A stretch of DNA of 44,968 nt from a virus: positions 1-44,968 of IMG/VR virus record IMGVR_UViG_3300020215_000076; one strand, 5' to 3'. Numbering within the stretch: the first letter of the stretch is position 1; each line of letters begins with the position of its first letter. The position numbers were made by a program, and so were the translations under genes. The notes below the pieces were generated by a model, which did no database searches, had not been told where the DNA came from, and worked only from the letters and a program-made list of their open reading frames with translations. Of the stretch, positions 27,734-35,304 are shown piece by piece.

Positions 27734-29644
27734 CTAGCTCTGCCCATGAGTGTCCTCCGGGGTCGATGGCGTGTAGTTGATGACGATTCGGTGAATCTCG
27801 ATCGGGGCGGACGTCGTGATGACCAGCTTCATCCGGTAGCAGATTTCCGGAGTCGTACCCTCGGAACCCTCCGGATGGATCCGGTGCTTCCATAGACTGC
27901 GCCCCATGTGCTTGGTAGCAGTGGAGACATTTACGGCGGCGCAGTCGTGCGTGGTCCCCGAGCTTGCGAAGTCGTAGCGGCGCTCGACTGTGATGGTCGT
28001 GTCTCCAGGATCCGGATCGCCGCCGCCAGGCTGGTCGCCCTCCTTGCCGTAAATGTCGATCCAGTTGATCTGCTTCAGGTGATACGGGTGATCTAGGTCG
28101 AGCCACCCTGTCTCGATCGTCATCGCCACGGCGGTCGGCGTCGTGGCGTGGTAGTCGGTCAGCTTCGAGTCCAGACGCAGTAGCCGCGCTTCGGTCGCGT
28201 GACCGTAGTACAACTCGCCGTCATCGCCAGGCCCGTACCACGGAACGAAACAGGACGCCTCGATCTTGTCGGCAAAGAGCCACCGCATCTGTGGCGGCCT
28301 CATATCCAGTAGCGCCACCTCGTAGGTGCTGCCTCCGGTCTTCTGGTAAGCGAGGAGGTAGCAGCCCCGATAGTTGGTAGCGCATGGCTGGATAGGCTGG
28401 TTCGCGGTGTCCCCGAGATCCTTGATGTTCGCCATTAGCGTCGGCTCGATCCCGAGGCTCATATTGCGAACCGAGGAACCGTCGTACACGAACACGGCAG
28501 GGGCGCCGCCGTGACGACCGAGGAAGAATAGCGAGCCGTCGATATTGACGATGGTCTTCGGGGCAACGCAGCCGACGTTTGCCTGAGCCTTCCATGCCGT
28601 GATGCTCAGCGCGTCGTCGCCGTCAATGTTCCAGATTTGGTCTTCCTTGAAGACCACAACGCGGTCCTGAATTACCGCAAGGCCAGTAATGTCGCTATCG
28701 TCGTCCCCCACCGCGAGATAGTGGGACGCTGGAAAGATTTCGACGCCAGCACCGTGGACGGTCAGGCCGCCCCCTGGCGACTTCTCAGTTGACGAGATGG
28801 CTGAAAATCGGATGACAGGCGTACCGTCGCTAAGGACGTCGGCGACAACCATACGCCCACGCCAGAAGACGATGAACTTCGGCGCGCTCGGTCTCCCGTT
28901 GTCTGTTGGAGCGGTCGTCGCGGAAAGCGATGAGTCTGGGGTGTTGTCAGTGTAGGTCGTGGTGCCGTGCGGGATATTGGTGAGGTAATAGAATACCGAC
29001 CCACCCGCCTTTGTCCTGTAGATGTTTTTCGACGGGTTGCCGTTTGTGTTGTCGATGTTACTGAGGTCGACCTTTTGCCCTGATGGGCTCACCGTCGCGC
29101 TTTCGCTTGAAGCGCTCGACTCGTGCGCCGTATTTGAGTCGTAGACCCAAGTGTACTTGTATTTGTAGTCCCCCGTCAGAACGCCAGCCGCGCCAGTCGC
29201 AACGGTTGGCCCTGAGCTCGGCGCTCCAAACCCGATCCCTTGCTTGAGGGTTCCGGAACTGAGCCGATAGGAGCCTGTACCGTTTGCGAGAAAGCAGTAG
29301 TCCAAGTACGCAGCGAAGGACCAGTCCTTGTCTTCGGTTACCGTTCCAAGCGACCCGGAGAAGTTCCCAGCCGCGCCCGTCTTGTACCAGATGTCCGTGC
29401 CAGCGATCATGAACTGCCACTTGTTGCCGCTGTAATGCCGAAAGGCGCCGCGCACGGGTTTGTTCGCAACTGGCAGTGTCGAGTTGAAGGCCTCGGTCCC
29501 CTTCCTGGTCACGAATGCCCCGACGCTACCGAACGGCTCGACGTTCTTCAGCATGACGAACTCGTCTTTCTGAAGTTCCGTCGGATAGATGCGGGTGCTC
29601 ACACCGCCTGTTGGGCGCCCCAGGACGTATTCCTTCGCGTCCAT
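27734..29644 (-). CDS. Tail nozzle / stabilization-type beta-propeller protein, 636 aa
   Basis: ATG 29644. The sequence is nearly all beta strands with repeated blade-like units (VFWRGRMVVADVL, LAVIQDRVVVFKEDQIWNIDG, SLFFLGRHGGAPAVFVYDGSSV), as in podovirus nozzle (tail tubular B/P22 gp10-like) proteins. Its place after a 313-aa adaptor-like gene and before ejection-type genes fits that role. It would extend the short tail below the adaptor ring. Confidence 0.65.
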   Translation of the reverse strand: MDAKEYVLGRPTGGVSTRIYPTELQKDEFVMLKNVEPFGSVGAFVTRKGTEAFNSTLPVANKPVRGAFRHYSGNKWQFMIAGTDIWYKTGAAGNFSGSLGTVTEDKDWSFAAYLDYCFLANGTGSYRLSSGTLKQGIGFGAPSSGPTVATGAAGVLTGDYKYKYTWVYDSNTAHESSASSESATVSPSGQKVDLSNIDNTNGNPSKNIYRTKAGGSVFYYLTNIPHGTTTYTDNTPDSSLSATTAPTDNGRPSAPKFIVFWRGRMVVADVLSDGTPVIRFSAISSTEKSPGGGLTVHGAGVEIFPASHYLAVGDDDSDITGLAVIQDRVVVFKEDQIWNIDGDDALSITAWKAQANVGCVAPKTIVNIDGSLFFLGRHGGAPAVFVYDGSSVRNMSLGIEPTLMANIKDLGDTANQPIQPCATNYRGCYLLAYQKTGGSTYEVALLDMRPPQMRWLFADKIEASCFVPWYGPGDDGELYYGHATEARLLRLDSKLTDYHATTPTAVAMTIETGWLDLDHPYHLKQINWIDIYGKEGDQPGGGDPDPGDTTITVERRYDFASSGTTHDCAAVNVSTATKHMGRSLWKHRIHPEGSEGTTPEICYRMKLVITTSAPIEIHRIVINYTPSTPEDTHGQS

Positions 29645-29649
29645 GGTGG

Positions 29650-30591
29650 CTACCCGAGGTCGAAGTCGGCCGGCGGTTTGACGTACGTGTTCCCGTCGAG
29701 CGCGCGGAGGTCAGCGGTTTCTTCGAGTTCCTTGAGCACACGCGACCACTCAAGCTCCCCCAGCTTGTAGATCTCGGTGTTCTTCTTCTTGATGCCCGCC
29801 ATCATCAGCATGTAGTGGTAGATCGCGGACTTGTACTCGTCCCTGAGTGGCGAGAGGATGACGTACTCGCGGTTCTCGACGTCCGCCGCCGTCCACGCAC
29901 TGTCGATCGTCGCGAACTGAGTCGCGACGTTGAACGCCGTGATCTTCCGCTCGGTGCCGATGGCGTTCCCTGTCAGGATGCGAATCCTGGCGTTCACGTA
30001 GTAGTTCGGGCGAAGCACCAGTCGGCCGGCCTTCAAGTGCGGATTCGCCCCAGTGGACGTAGAGGTCGGCATCTTGAACGTCGTAGTCGTCACGTTGTTG
30101 CTGGCGGCGGTCCCGAGAACGCCCCAGTGGAGCTCGTGTGGGAGCTGGAGATAGTGGATGAGGACGTTCGCGGAGATCGTCGAGCGCGGCGTCGGCTTCA
30201 GCCCGATCTTGTTCCCGCGCAGGTAGTAGTAGCGCCCCTCACCGTTAGAGCCCGTGTAGATAAGGCCGCTCTGCTGGTAGACGTCCCGATCCTGAAATGG
30301 AATCTTGTCGATCGGCACGCGCTCGGAAAGATCTGTGCGGGTGACCTTCGTGATGATGCGGTCGCGACAGACCTCGGGGAGGTCGTACTCCTCCGTGCCA
30401 GCCGTGAACCCCAGGGACTGGTCGCTCTCCTCAAAGAAGTTCGCGTCCGCCGCCTGGATCTTGTTCGCGAGAATCCGCTGGCCGTCGTTGCCCCACTTGG
30501 CGAGCTCGTGATCGGTGACCCCACCGCCTGAGGACGGCTCGTTGAGGAGGCTCCGCGCGTCAGCGATCGCGAGATTCAGCGTTTCGGACAC
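29650..30591 (-). CDS. Adaptor (head-to-tail connector), 313 aa
   Basis: GTG 30591 directly follows the stop of the upstream gene. N-terminal helices (NLAIADARSLLNE, VTDHELAKWGNDGQRILANKI) precede an extended beta region (EEYDLPEVCRDRIITKVTRTDL...) and a C-terminal helical part. The pattern is that of podovirus adaptor (tail tubular A/gp4-like) proteins. It would dock the nozzle to the portal. Confidence 0.62.
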   Translation of the reverse strand: MSETLNLAIADARSLLNEPSSGGGVTDHELAKWGNDGQRILANKIQAADANFFEESDQSLGFTAGTEEYDLPEVCRDRIITKVTRTDLSERVPIDKIPFQDRDVYQQSGLIYTGSNGEGRYYYLRGNKIGLKPTPRSTISANVLIHYLQLPHELHWGVLGTAASNNVTTTTFKMPTSTSTGANPHLKAGRLVLRPNYYVNARIRILTGNAIGTERKITAFNVATQFATIDSAWTAADVENREYVILSPLRDEYKSAIYHYMLMMAGIKKKNTEIYKLGELEWSRVLKELEETADLRALDGNTYVKPPADFDLG

Positions 30592-30987
30592 TTAGATCTG
30601 CCCCCGGCGCTCCATGCGCCTATAGGCGAAGGCGGCCCGATCGGCGACTTCTTCCCAGCGGTCGTTCGCCTTGCGCTCGCGCTCGCGATCCAGCTCGGCC
30701 TCCTCGTCACGCATGGCCTGGTCAAGGAGCTTTCCGAAGTCACGCTCCCTGCGCCCGTAGAAACGGCGCTGGAGGTCGCTCGTCTTGAGCCACTCGAGGG
30801 TCCGATTGTCGAGCGGTCGGTAACTCCCGTCAGGGTTGGCTACCTGCTTGACCGGAAGCGGACGTAGGAGTGGATTCCGAGGGTTGCGACGGAGGATGAT
30901 CCAGCGGTTCGCTTGGTCATTCCACTCCGGGAACAGGCTCGGATCCACCCGCTTCAGGGCTTCCAGGAACGCTTGAGGGGCTCGCAT
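30592..30987 (-). CDS. Hypothetical structural-block protein, 131 aa
   Basis: ATG 30987 gives MRAPQAFLEALKRVDPSLFPEWNDQANRWIIL, a compact start seen in several phage head-neck genes. It overlaps the upstream gene by 71 bases; GTG 30948 (V14) would shorten the overlap to 32. The remainder is a charged helix (ERDFGKLLDQAMRDEEAELDRERERKAND). Function unknown. Confidence 0.58.
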   Translation of the reverse strand: MRAPQAFLEALKRVDPSLFPEWNDQANRWIILRRNPRNPLLRPLPVKQVANPDGSYRPLDNRTLEWLKTSDLQRRFYGRRERDFGKLLDQAMRDEEAELDRERERKANDRWEEVADRAAFAYRRMERRGQI

Positions 30988-31741
30988 GGGTGCCCTTCGC
31001 CTTCCCCTTCTTCTTGGTCTTCTTTTCCGGCTTCGGAGCACGGCCGGCGAGCGCCTGAGCCAGCATCGCGAAGCCCTGGTTCATGGACTCGATGATGGGA
31101 GCGGCGATCTTGTTGGCGAGGGCGTCCTGGTCGAGCGCGGGAGCCGCAGGGGCAGGCGTTGCGTTCGCGCCGCCACTCTCGGCCATCTGCACCTTTCCGG
31201 TGCCGCCACATTCGCCGCAGTGGGCGATCTCGCCGCTGCCAGCGCACTCGGCGCAGTACGTTCTCGTGCCGCTTCCGCCACAGACGCTGCAGGACTCCTC
31301 AGCGCCTTCGCGCGGGACGCCCTTGCCGCTGCAACCGCGACACTTGGCGCTCGCGCTGCCCTCTCCGCTCCCGGAGCAGGAGGGGCACTGGCCGGCGCCC
31401 CGACCAGTGCCCCCGCATTTCGCGCAGTTCTTGACGGGCTTGAAGTTCAGCTTCTCCCGCTGGCAGGGCGTCATGCCGTCGCGCCCCTCGCGCAGATGGG
31501 CCGCCTTCCCGTTCTCGGTCAGCGTGGAGAATCCGCAGTCCAGGCAGGTCCACGTCGGCTGGTCGAGGAACTTGTCGATCTCCCGAGGGACACGGGGACG
31601 CGGCTTCGACTCGTCGACCGGATCAGCCCAGCGCGTCCCTACGTTGGGATCGTGCTCGGCGATCGGGTCCTTGAGGTCGAGTTTCGCCTCGCCCGGGCCA
31701 GCTTGGGCCGCCCAGTCCGTGCCTTCGTTCGGATTCGACAT
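30917..31741 (-). CDS. DnaJ-type cysteine-rich zinc-finger protein without J domain, 274 aa
   Basis: Six CxxCxGxG-type repeats lie at residues 106-183 (CAKCGGTGRG, CPSCSGSGEG, CRGCSGKG, CSVCGGSG, CAECAGSGE, CGECGGTGK), the hallmark of the DnaJ central zinc domain, which has four in DnaJ itself. There is no HPD J domain. A single C-x2-C...H site (C66, C69, H82) precedes it, and the tail is Lys-rich and disordered. It lies between capsid and adaptor genes, so it may act as a folding or assembly factor or be a virion protein. Confidence 0.72.
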   Translation of the reverse strand: MSNPNEGTDWAAQAGPGEAKLDLKDPIAEHDPNVGTRWADPVDESKPRPRVPREIDKFLDQPTWTCLDCGFSTLTENGKAAHLREGRDGMTPCQREKLNFKPVKNCAKCGGTGRGAGQCPSCSGSGEGSASAKCRGCSGKGVPREGAEESCSVCGGSGTRTYCAECAGSGEIAHCGECGGTGKVQMAESGGANATPAPAAPALDQDALANKIAAPIIESMNQGFAMLAQALAGRAPKPEKKTKKKGKAKGTHASPSSVPGSPEAGGSEPVPGVE

Positions 31742-31753
31742 GCGTCCCCCGGT

Positions 31754-32524
31754 TTACGCCTCAGCGTCCAGGCCGCTCTTCCACTCGATCAGGTTCACCT
31801 CGCCGGCCACGTCGGCCGCGTGGAGGAAGAAGAAGAACGGCACGACGACCTCGCCACTGTCGAACGTGAAGGCCGCCGTCACGATCGGCGCCGCCCCGTC
31901 GATCTCGTAGGTCACAGCGCGAGCTGCGCTGACCTTGACCTTGAGCGTGTGAGTCTCCCCATCGGCCCAGTCGTTGGTCGTGTCGGTCGTGGTCGTCGCG
32001 CCGTTGTTCAAGATCGTCTCGATCTTGATGTCGCCGCTGATGACGTTCAGGCAGGCCATTTCGTCGTAGTCGTCGATGTTAGCCTGGTACGCCTCCGCCT
32101 TCCGGAAGCCCACCGCGCAGTCGTCGGTGCCGGAGACGTCCGCGATGCTGAACTTCAGGCTGAACGAGAACGCGCCGTCCGTGCCGCAGGTGAACACGTT
32201 GGGGCCACGCGACAGGATGCCCAGCGTGATCTCGACGCCGTCGTTGTCCGTCTGATCCAGCGAGACGTTCAGGCCCGTCGCCGTACGCACGGGGCCCACG
32301 ATCGTCTGGGTGCCTTTGGGGCTGTACTCGAAGACGTGGCCGCCGAGGGCCATGAAGTTCACGTCGCCGGCCGTGCCAGTCGCCGCGCCGCCGCCGAGGT
32401 CCGCCACGCAGACCGGCTGCTCCTTGAAGTCCTCGTAGACGTAGCCGTTCTTGCACTTGACGTCCGTGCCGAGCTTTCGGTTGGTGATCGCCCTGTCCGA
32501 GATATGCCGCGTTCCGACCGCCAT
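31754..32524 (-). CDS. Putative virion structural protein, 256 aa
   Basis: ATG 32524 (MAVGTRHISDRAIT) is preceded by a GAGAGA box. The sequence is almost entirely beta (NVSLDQTDNDGVEITLGILS, FSFSLKFSIADVSG, HTLKVKVSAARAVTYEIDG), suggesting a beta-sandwich. Its position right after the major capsid gene suggests a head decoration or fiber-like protein. No family is named with confidence. Confidence 0.58.
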   Translation of the reverse strand: MAVGTRHISDRAITNRKLGTDVKCKNGYVYEDFKEQPVCVADLGGGAATGTAGDVNFMALGGHVFEYSPKGTQTIVGPVRTATGLNVSLDQTDNDGVEITLGILSRGPNVFTCGTDGAFSFSLKFSIADVSGTDDCAVGFRKAEAYQANIDDYDEMACLNVISGDIKIETILNNGATTTTDTTNDWADGETHTLKVKVSAARAVTYEIDGAAPIVTAAFTFDSGEVVVPFFFFLHAADVAGEVNLIEWKSGLDAEA

Positions 32525-32584
32525 GATCTTTCTCTCTTTCGGGCCCACTTCGCGGGGCCAAGCACACGCGCTCGTTATTCAAGA

Positions 32585-32616
32585 GGGGGCGACCTCGAGC
32601 GCGCGAGGCCGCCCCC
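32585..32616 (-). terminator. Hairpin downstream of the major capsid gene
   Basis: Bases 32585-32597 pair with 32604-32616 over 13 positions with one mismatch, loop of 6. On the minus strand it is followed by TCTTG, a weak U-tract. It would partly stop transcription after the capsid gene, favouring high capsid expression. Confidence 0.55.
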
Positions 32617-32633
32617 ATTCGGTCAGGCTTCGG

Positions 32634-33860
32634 TTACACCTGGTCGCGCAGGACGCTGTTCTTGTTGCAGGCCGAGCAGCCGAGGTTGACGTAGCTGAAG
32701 CACGTCCCCTCGTACTCGTCCTTGTCGGAGACCTTCCGGAGCACGGCGCCGTCGAGGTCCATCCAGTCGAAGTCGGCCGCGCGGTAGATCGCCAGCGTCC
32801 GCTCGTCCAGGAAGTAGATCGACTTGGCCTTCGCCATCCGGTCCACGACCCAGGGGGTCGAGCCGCCGCCGCCCGTGTACTCAAGGGCCTGCCAGCCGCC
32901 GTCGAGCTTCAGGCTGTTCACGTAGCGCTTGTCGACCGCCATGAGGTCGAAGTACGCCCGACGCAGCGCGTACGTGGACAAGATGAGCGAGCAGCGGCCC
33001 TGGCCGACGATCTCGCCGATTTCGTAGGCCTGCTGGATCCGGGAGATCGCGAGGTTCTGATTCGCGCCGCCGTTGTCGATGACGGGCGACTCCCAGAACT
33101 TGTTCCCCGCCGTCGAGCGGTTGATGCCCTGGAGCGTGGTCACGATCCGCGTGCCCGTCGAGTCGGCACCGTCCACGATGCCCTCGATGCCCATCATCAC
33201 GAGGCCTCGGGAGTCCTCGCGGAAGATGTAGTGGTTGTCCGTGATCGTCTCCGTCGTCGACAGCGCGATCTTGTTGTTGAGGACGTCGACCTCGCTGATC
33301 GTCTTGGAGTCGAGCTGGACGGAGCCGCCCGACTTCGCGGCGTAGGTGTCGATCACCATGCCGACCTCGAGCCGCGAGGCGTCGTCAACCGAGAACAGCG
33401 TGTCGGCCGACACCGACCCCGTCGCATGGTTGACCTGCGTCAGCGCGCCGGAGCCGTCGCCCCACATAGCGCGGTTGACCTCGAGCTTGAGGCCTTCGAC
33501 CATGCCTCGCACTTCGTTGGTCACGACCTTCGCGAACGCGGTGGCCGCGTTCCGGGAGCCCCGGATGGCCTGGCCAGAGATCTTGATCTGGCCGTACAGG
33601 TAGGCCATCGCGATCGAGGTCTGCGTGTGCGAACGGCGGTCGGCCGTCGGCAGGGTGCCGCCTTCCGAGCGCCAGCCGATGCCCTGGTTGCGCTTGTGGA
33701 AGAGCGGCACGTACGCCTTCAGGTCGGCGCCGTGGACGTCCTCCTCGTTCTTCTCGAGCCGGTTAAACAGGACCGTGCTGTTGTTGAGCTGGTCCCGGAT
33801 CGGCCCGATGTAGAGGTTCTTCAGCATGCCGCTGATGTTGCTCAGGGTCTGGGTAGCCAT
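32634..33860 (-). CDS. Major capsid protein (HK97-like fold)
   Basis: A 408-aa protein following a scaffold-like gene and preceded by the portal. The N-terminal helix (SGMLKNLYIGPIRDQLNN), the E-loop region (LFHKRNQGIGWRSEGG), the spine helix (VRGMVEGLKLEVNRAMWGDGSG) and a compact C-terminal A-domain (LILSTYALRRAYFDLMAVDKRY) fit HK97-fold capsid proteins. Expression is probably high: the gene has a good RBS and is followed by a hairpin. It has cysteines near the C-terminus (CSACNKN). Confidence 0.8.
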   Translation of the reverse strand: MATQTLSNISGMLKNLYIGPIRDQLNNSTVLFNRLEKNEEDVHGADLKAYVPLFHKRNQGIGWRSEGGTLPTADRRSHTQTSIAMAYLYGQIKISGQAIRGSRNAATAFAKVVTNEVRGMVEGLKLEVNRAMWGDGSGALTQVNHATGSVSADTLFSVDDASRLEVGMVIDTYAAKSGGSVQLDSKTISEVDVLNNKIALSTTETITDNHYIFREDSRGLVMMGIEGIVDGADSTGTRIVTTLQGINRSTAGNKFWESPVIDNGGANQNLAISRIQQAYEIGEIVGQGRCSLILSTYALRRAYFDLMAVDKRYVNSLKLDGGWQALEYTGGGGSTPWVVDRMAKAKSIYFLDERTLAIYRAADFDWMDLDGAVLRKVSDKDEYEGTCFSYVNLGCSACNKNSVLRDQV

Positions 33861-33889
33861 GGCTTTCTAAGCCTCCTCGTCTCCAGGGC

Positions 33890-34792
33890 CTATTCGCCCT
33901 GCATCGCCCTCGCGAGCGCCTGCGCCAGCTCGCCCGGCCGCTCGAGGGAGAATTTCTTCCTCGGAGCTCCAGGGGGCGCCGCGCCGCCGCCTCCGACGCC
34001 GGCCGACACCTTCTTGGCGGTCTCGACCTTGGCCTGCTTGTACTGGGCCTTGATCGACTCCTCGAAGTGCCGGAAGTCCGACGCCACGTCCTCAACGACC
34101 TTCTCGACCGGGACGTTCGGGTTCGTCAGGATCCGCTGAACGATGGTGCTCTCGGCGAGAGCCTGGACCTTCTCGTCCCTGGAGAGGACCGGGTACTTCT
34201 CCATCGCCGCTTCGGCGCGCTCTTCCATGCTGCGGACCATTTCCATGTGGGCCCGCTTCTCGCGCTCCGCTTTTTGTTCGGCCATCTCCCTCTTGAGGAT
34301 CGCCAAGTCGCGCTGGACCGGATCCTCCGGGAGGGGCTCGGGCTTCGCAGCCTTCGCCTGCGCGGAGTCCTTGCCGTAGATTTCCTCGGCAAGCTCCGGG
34401 CGCCGACGCGCGATGTCCTCGAGAACGGCCTGAGCTCGCGCCCGGGCCTGGTTCTCGACGTCCTGAGCCAAGCGCTCTTCGTACTGCTTGGCCCTCTCGA
34501 GCGCCTCGTTCTTCTGCGCGACGACCTTGCTGAACCGATCGTAGGGCACGCTCTGCCCAGGCTGCGGTTCCGTCTCGGCCGTCTCGGTTTCCTGCGTATC
34601 CTGCTGACCCTCGGCCCCCTTGTCGGAGGTCGACCCCGCGGAGTCCGCCGCGTCGGTGTCGGGTGACGCGCCGACCTCTGGCGCAGGCTCCTCGGCGGCC
34701 CCGCTGACCTCGTTGAGGTCTTTCTCGGCCGCCTCGGCTACCTTCGCCTGAGCTTCGTCACTGAGGAGGTCTTTCGGCATCCTCGTCTCCAT
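33890..34792 (-). CDS. Scaffolding protein, 300 aa
   Basis: The gene is immediately upstream of the capsid gene. It has an acidic, low-complexity N-terminus (residues 10-80), a long coiled coil (ALERAKQYEERLAQDVENQARARAQ; KREMAEQKAEREKRAHMEMV) and a basic C-terminus (RKKFSLERPGEL), typical of capsid scaffolds that bind the capsid by a C-terminal basic tail. ATG 34792 is chosen with AAGG upstream; 34816 or 34780 are possible. Confidence 0.72.
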   Translation of the reverse strand: METRMPKDLLSDEAQAKVAEAAEKDLNEVSGAAEEPAPEVGASPDTDAADSAGSTSDKGAEGQQDTQETETAETEPQPGQSVPYDRFSKVVAQKNEALERAKQYEERLAQDVENQARARAQAVLEDIARRRPELAEEIYGKDSAQAKAAKPEPLPEDPVQRDLAILKREMAEQKAEREKRAHMEMVRSMEERAEAAMEKYPVLSRDEKVQALAESTIVQRILTNPNVPVEKVVEDVASDFRHFEESIKAQYKQAKVETAKKVSAGVGGGGAAPPGAPRKKFSLERPGELAQALARAMQGE

Positions 34793-34849
34793 CGCGCCTT
34801 TCGTACTGGCCACCACCCTGGCGCGGGCGGGCAGCGACCAGGAAGTTTT

Positions 34850-35278
34850 CTATGCTGTGGCGTAGTCTTGTTTGGTCGGGATCCGGTTCTGTGTCTGGAC
34901 CGTGTGGTACTCGACCCAGACGTTCAGTTCTCCGCCGGGAGTCACCTGGGAGGCCATCTTCACTGGGGCGCCCATGGGGAAGCGGATATGGACGTCAACG
35001 ACATCGGACGAGTTCGCGGGAGCGGCCACCTTCGGTCCGACCTGGACCGGAGTGGCCTCCCCGCCGTGCAGGTAGAAGCTGCACACCTGCGCCTTGGCGG
35101 AGTAGCCGATTTTTGTGACGACGTGGTACTGGGACTCGTCAGGCATGGTGATCCGGCTGGTGAGGTCGTCGAGGCTGACGTACTTCGGCTCCTCGACCAA
35201 CTCCGTGTCGCTCTCGCTTGCGGTTAGAGTGACCGGATCGGATTGCTCTGTTCCATAGACCGCGTTCAAGTCGCCCAT
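34850..35278 (-). CDS. Hypothetical beta-rich protein, 142 aa
   Basis: ATG 35278 (MGDLNAVYGTEQSD) follows TAGGTG; GTG 35284 is possible. The sequence is a beta-type fold (YVSLDDLTSRITM, QYHVVTKIGYSAKAQVCSFYLHGGEA, LNVWVEYHTVQTQNR). It lies between portal and scaffold genes and is likely a virion or assembly protein. Function unknown. Confidence 0.6.
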   Translation of the reverse strand: MGDLNAVYGTEQSDPVTLTASESDTELVEEPKYVSLDDLTSRITMPDESQYHVVTKIGYSAKAQVCSFYLHGGEATPVQVGPKVAAPANSSDVVDVHIRFPMGAPVKMASQVTPGGELNVWVEYHTVQTQNRIPTKQDYATA

Positions 35279-35304
35279 CTGCACCTACAGCGGGCGTGAC
35301 AGGG

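Noticed and set aside
30986-34139. Two long plus-strand frames of more than 560 codons
   Set aside because: Both are antisense to capsid, scaffold and related genes whose translations are clearly protein-like and in canonical order. High GC produces such shadows.
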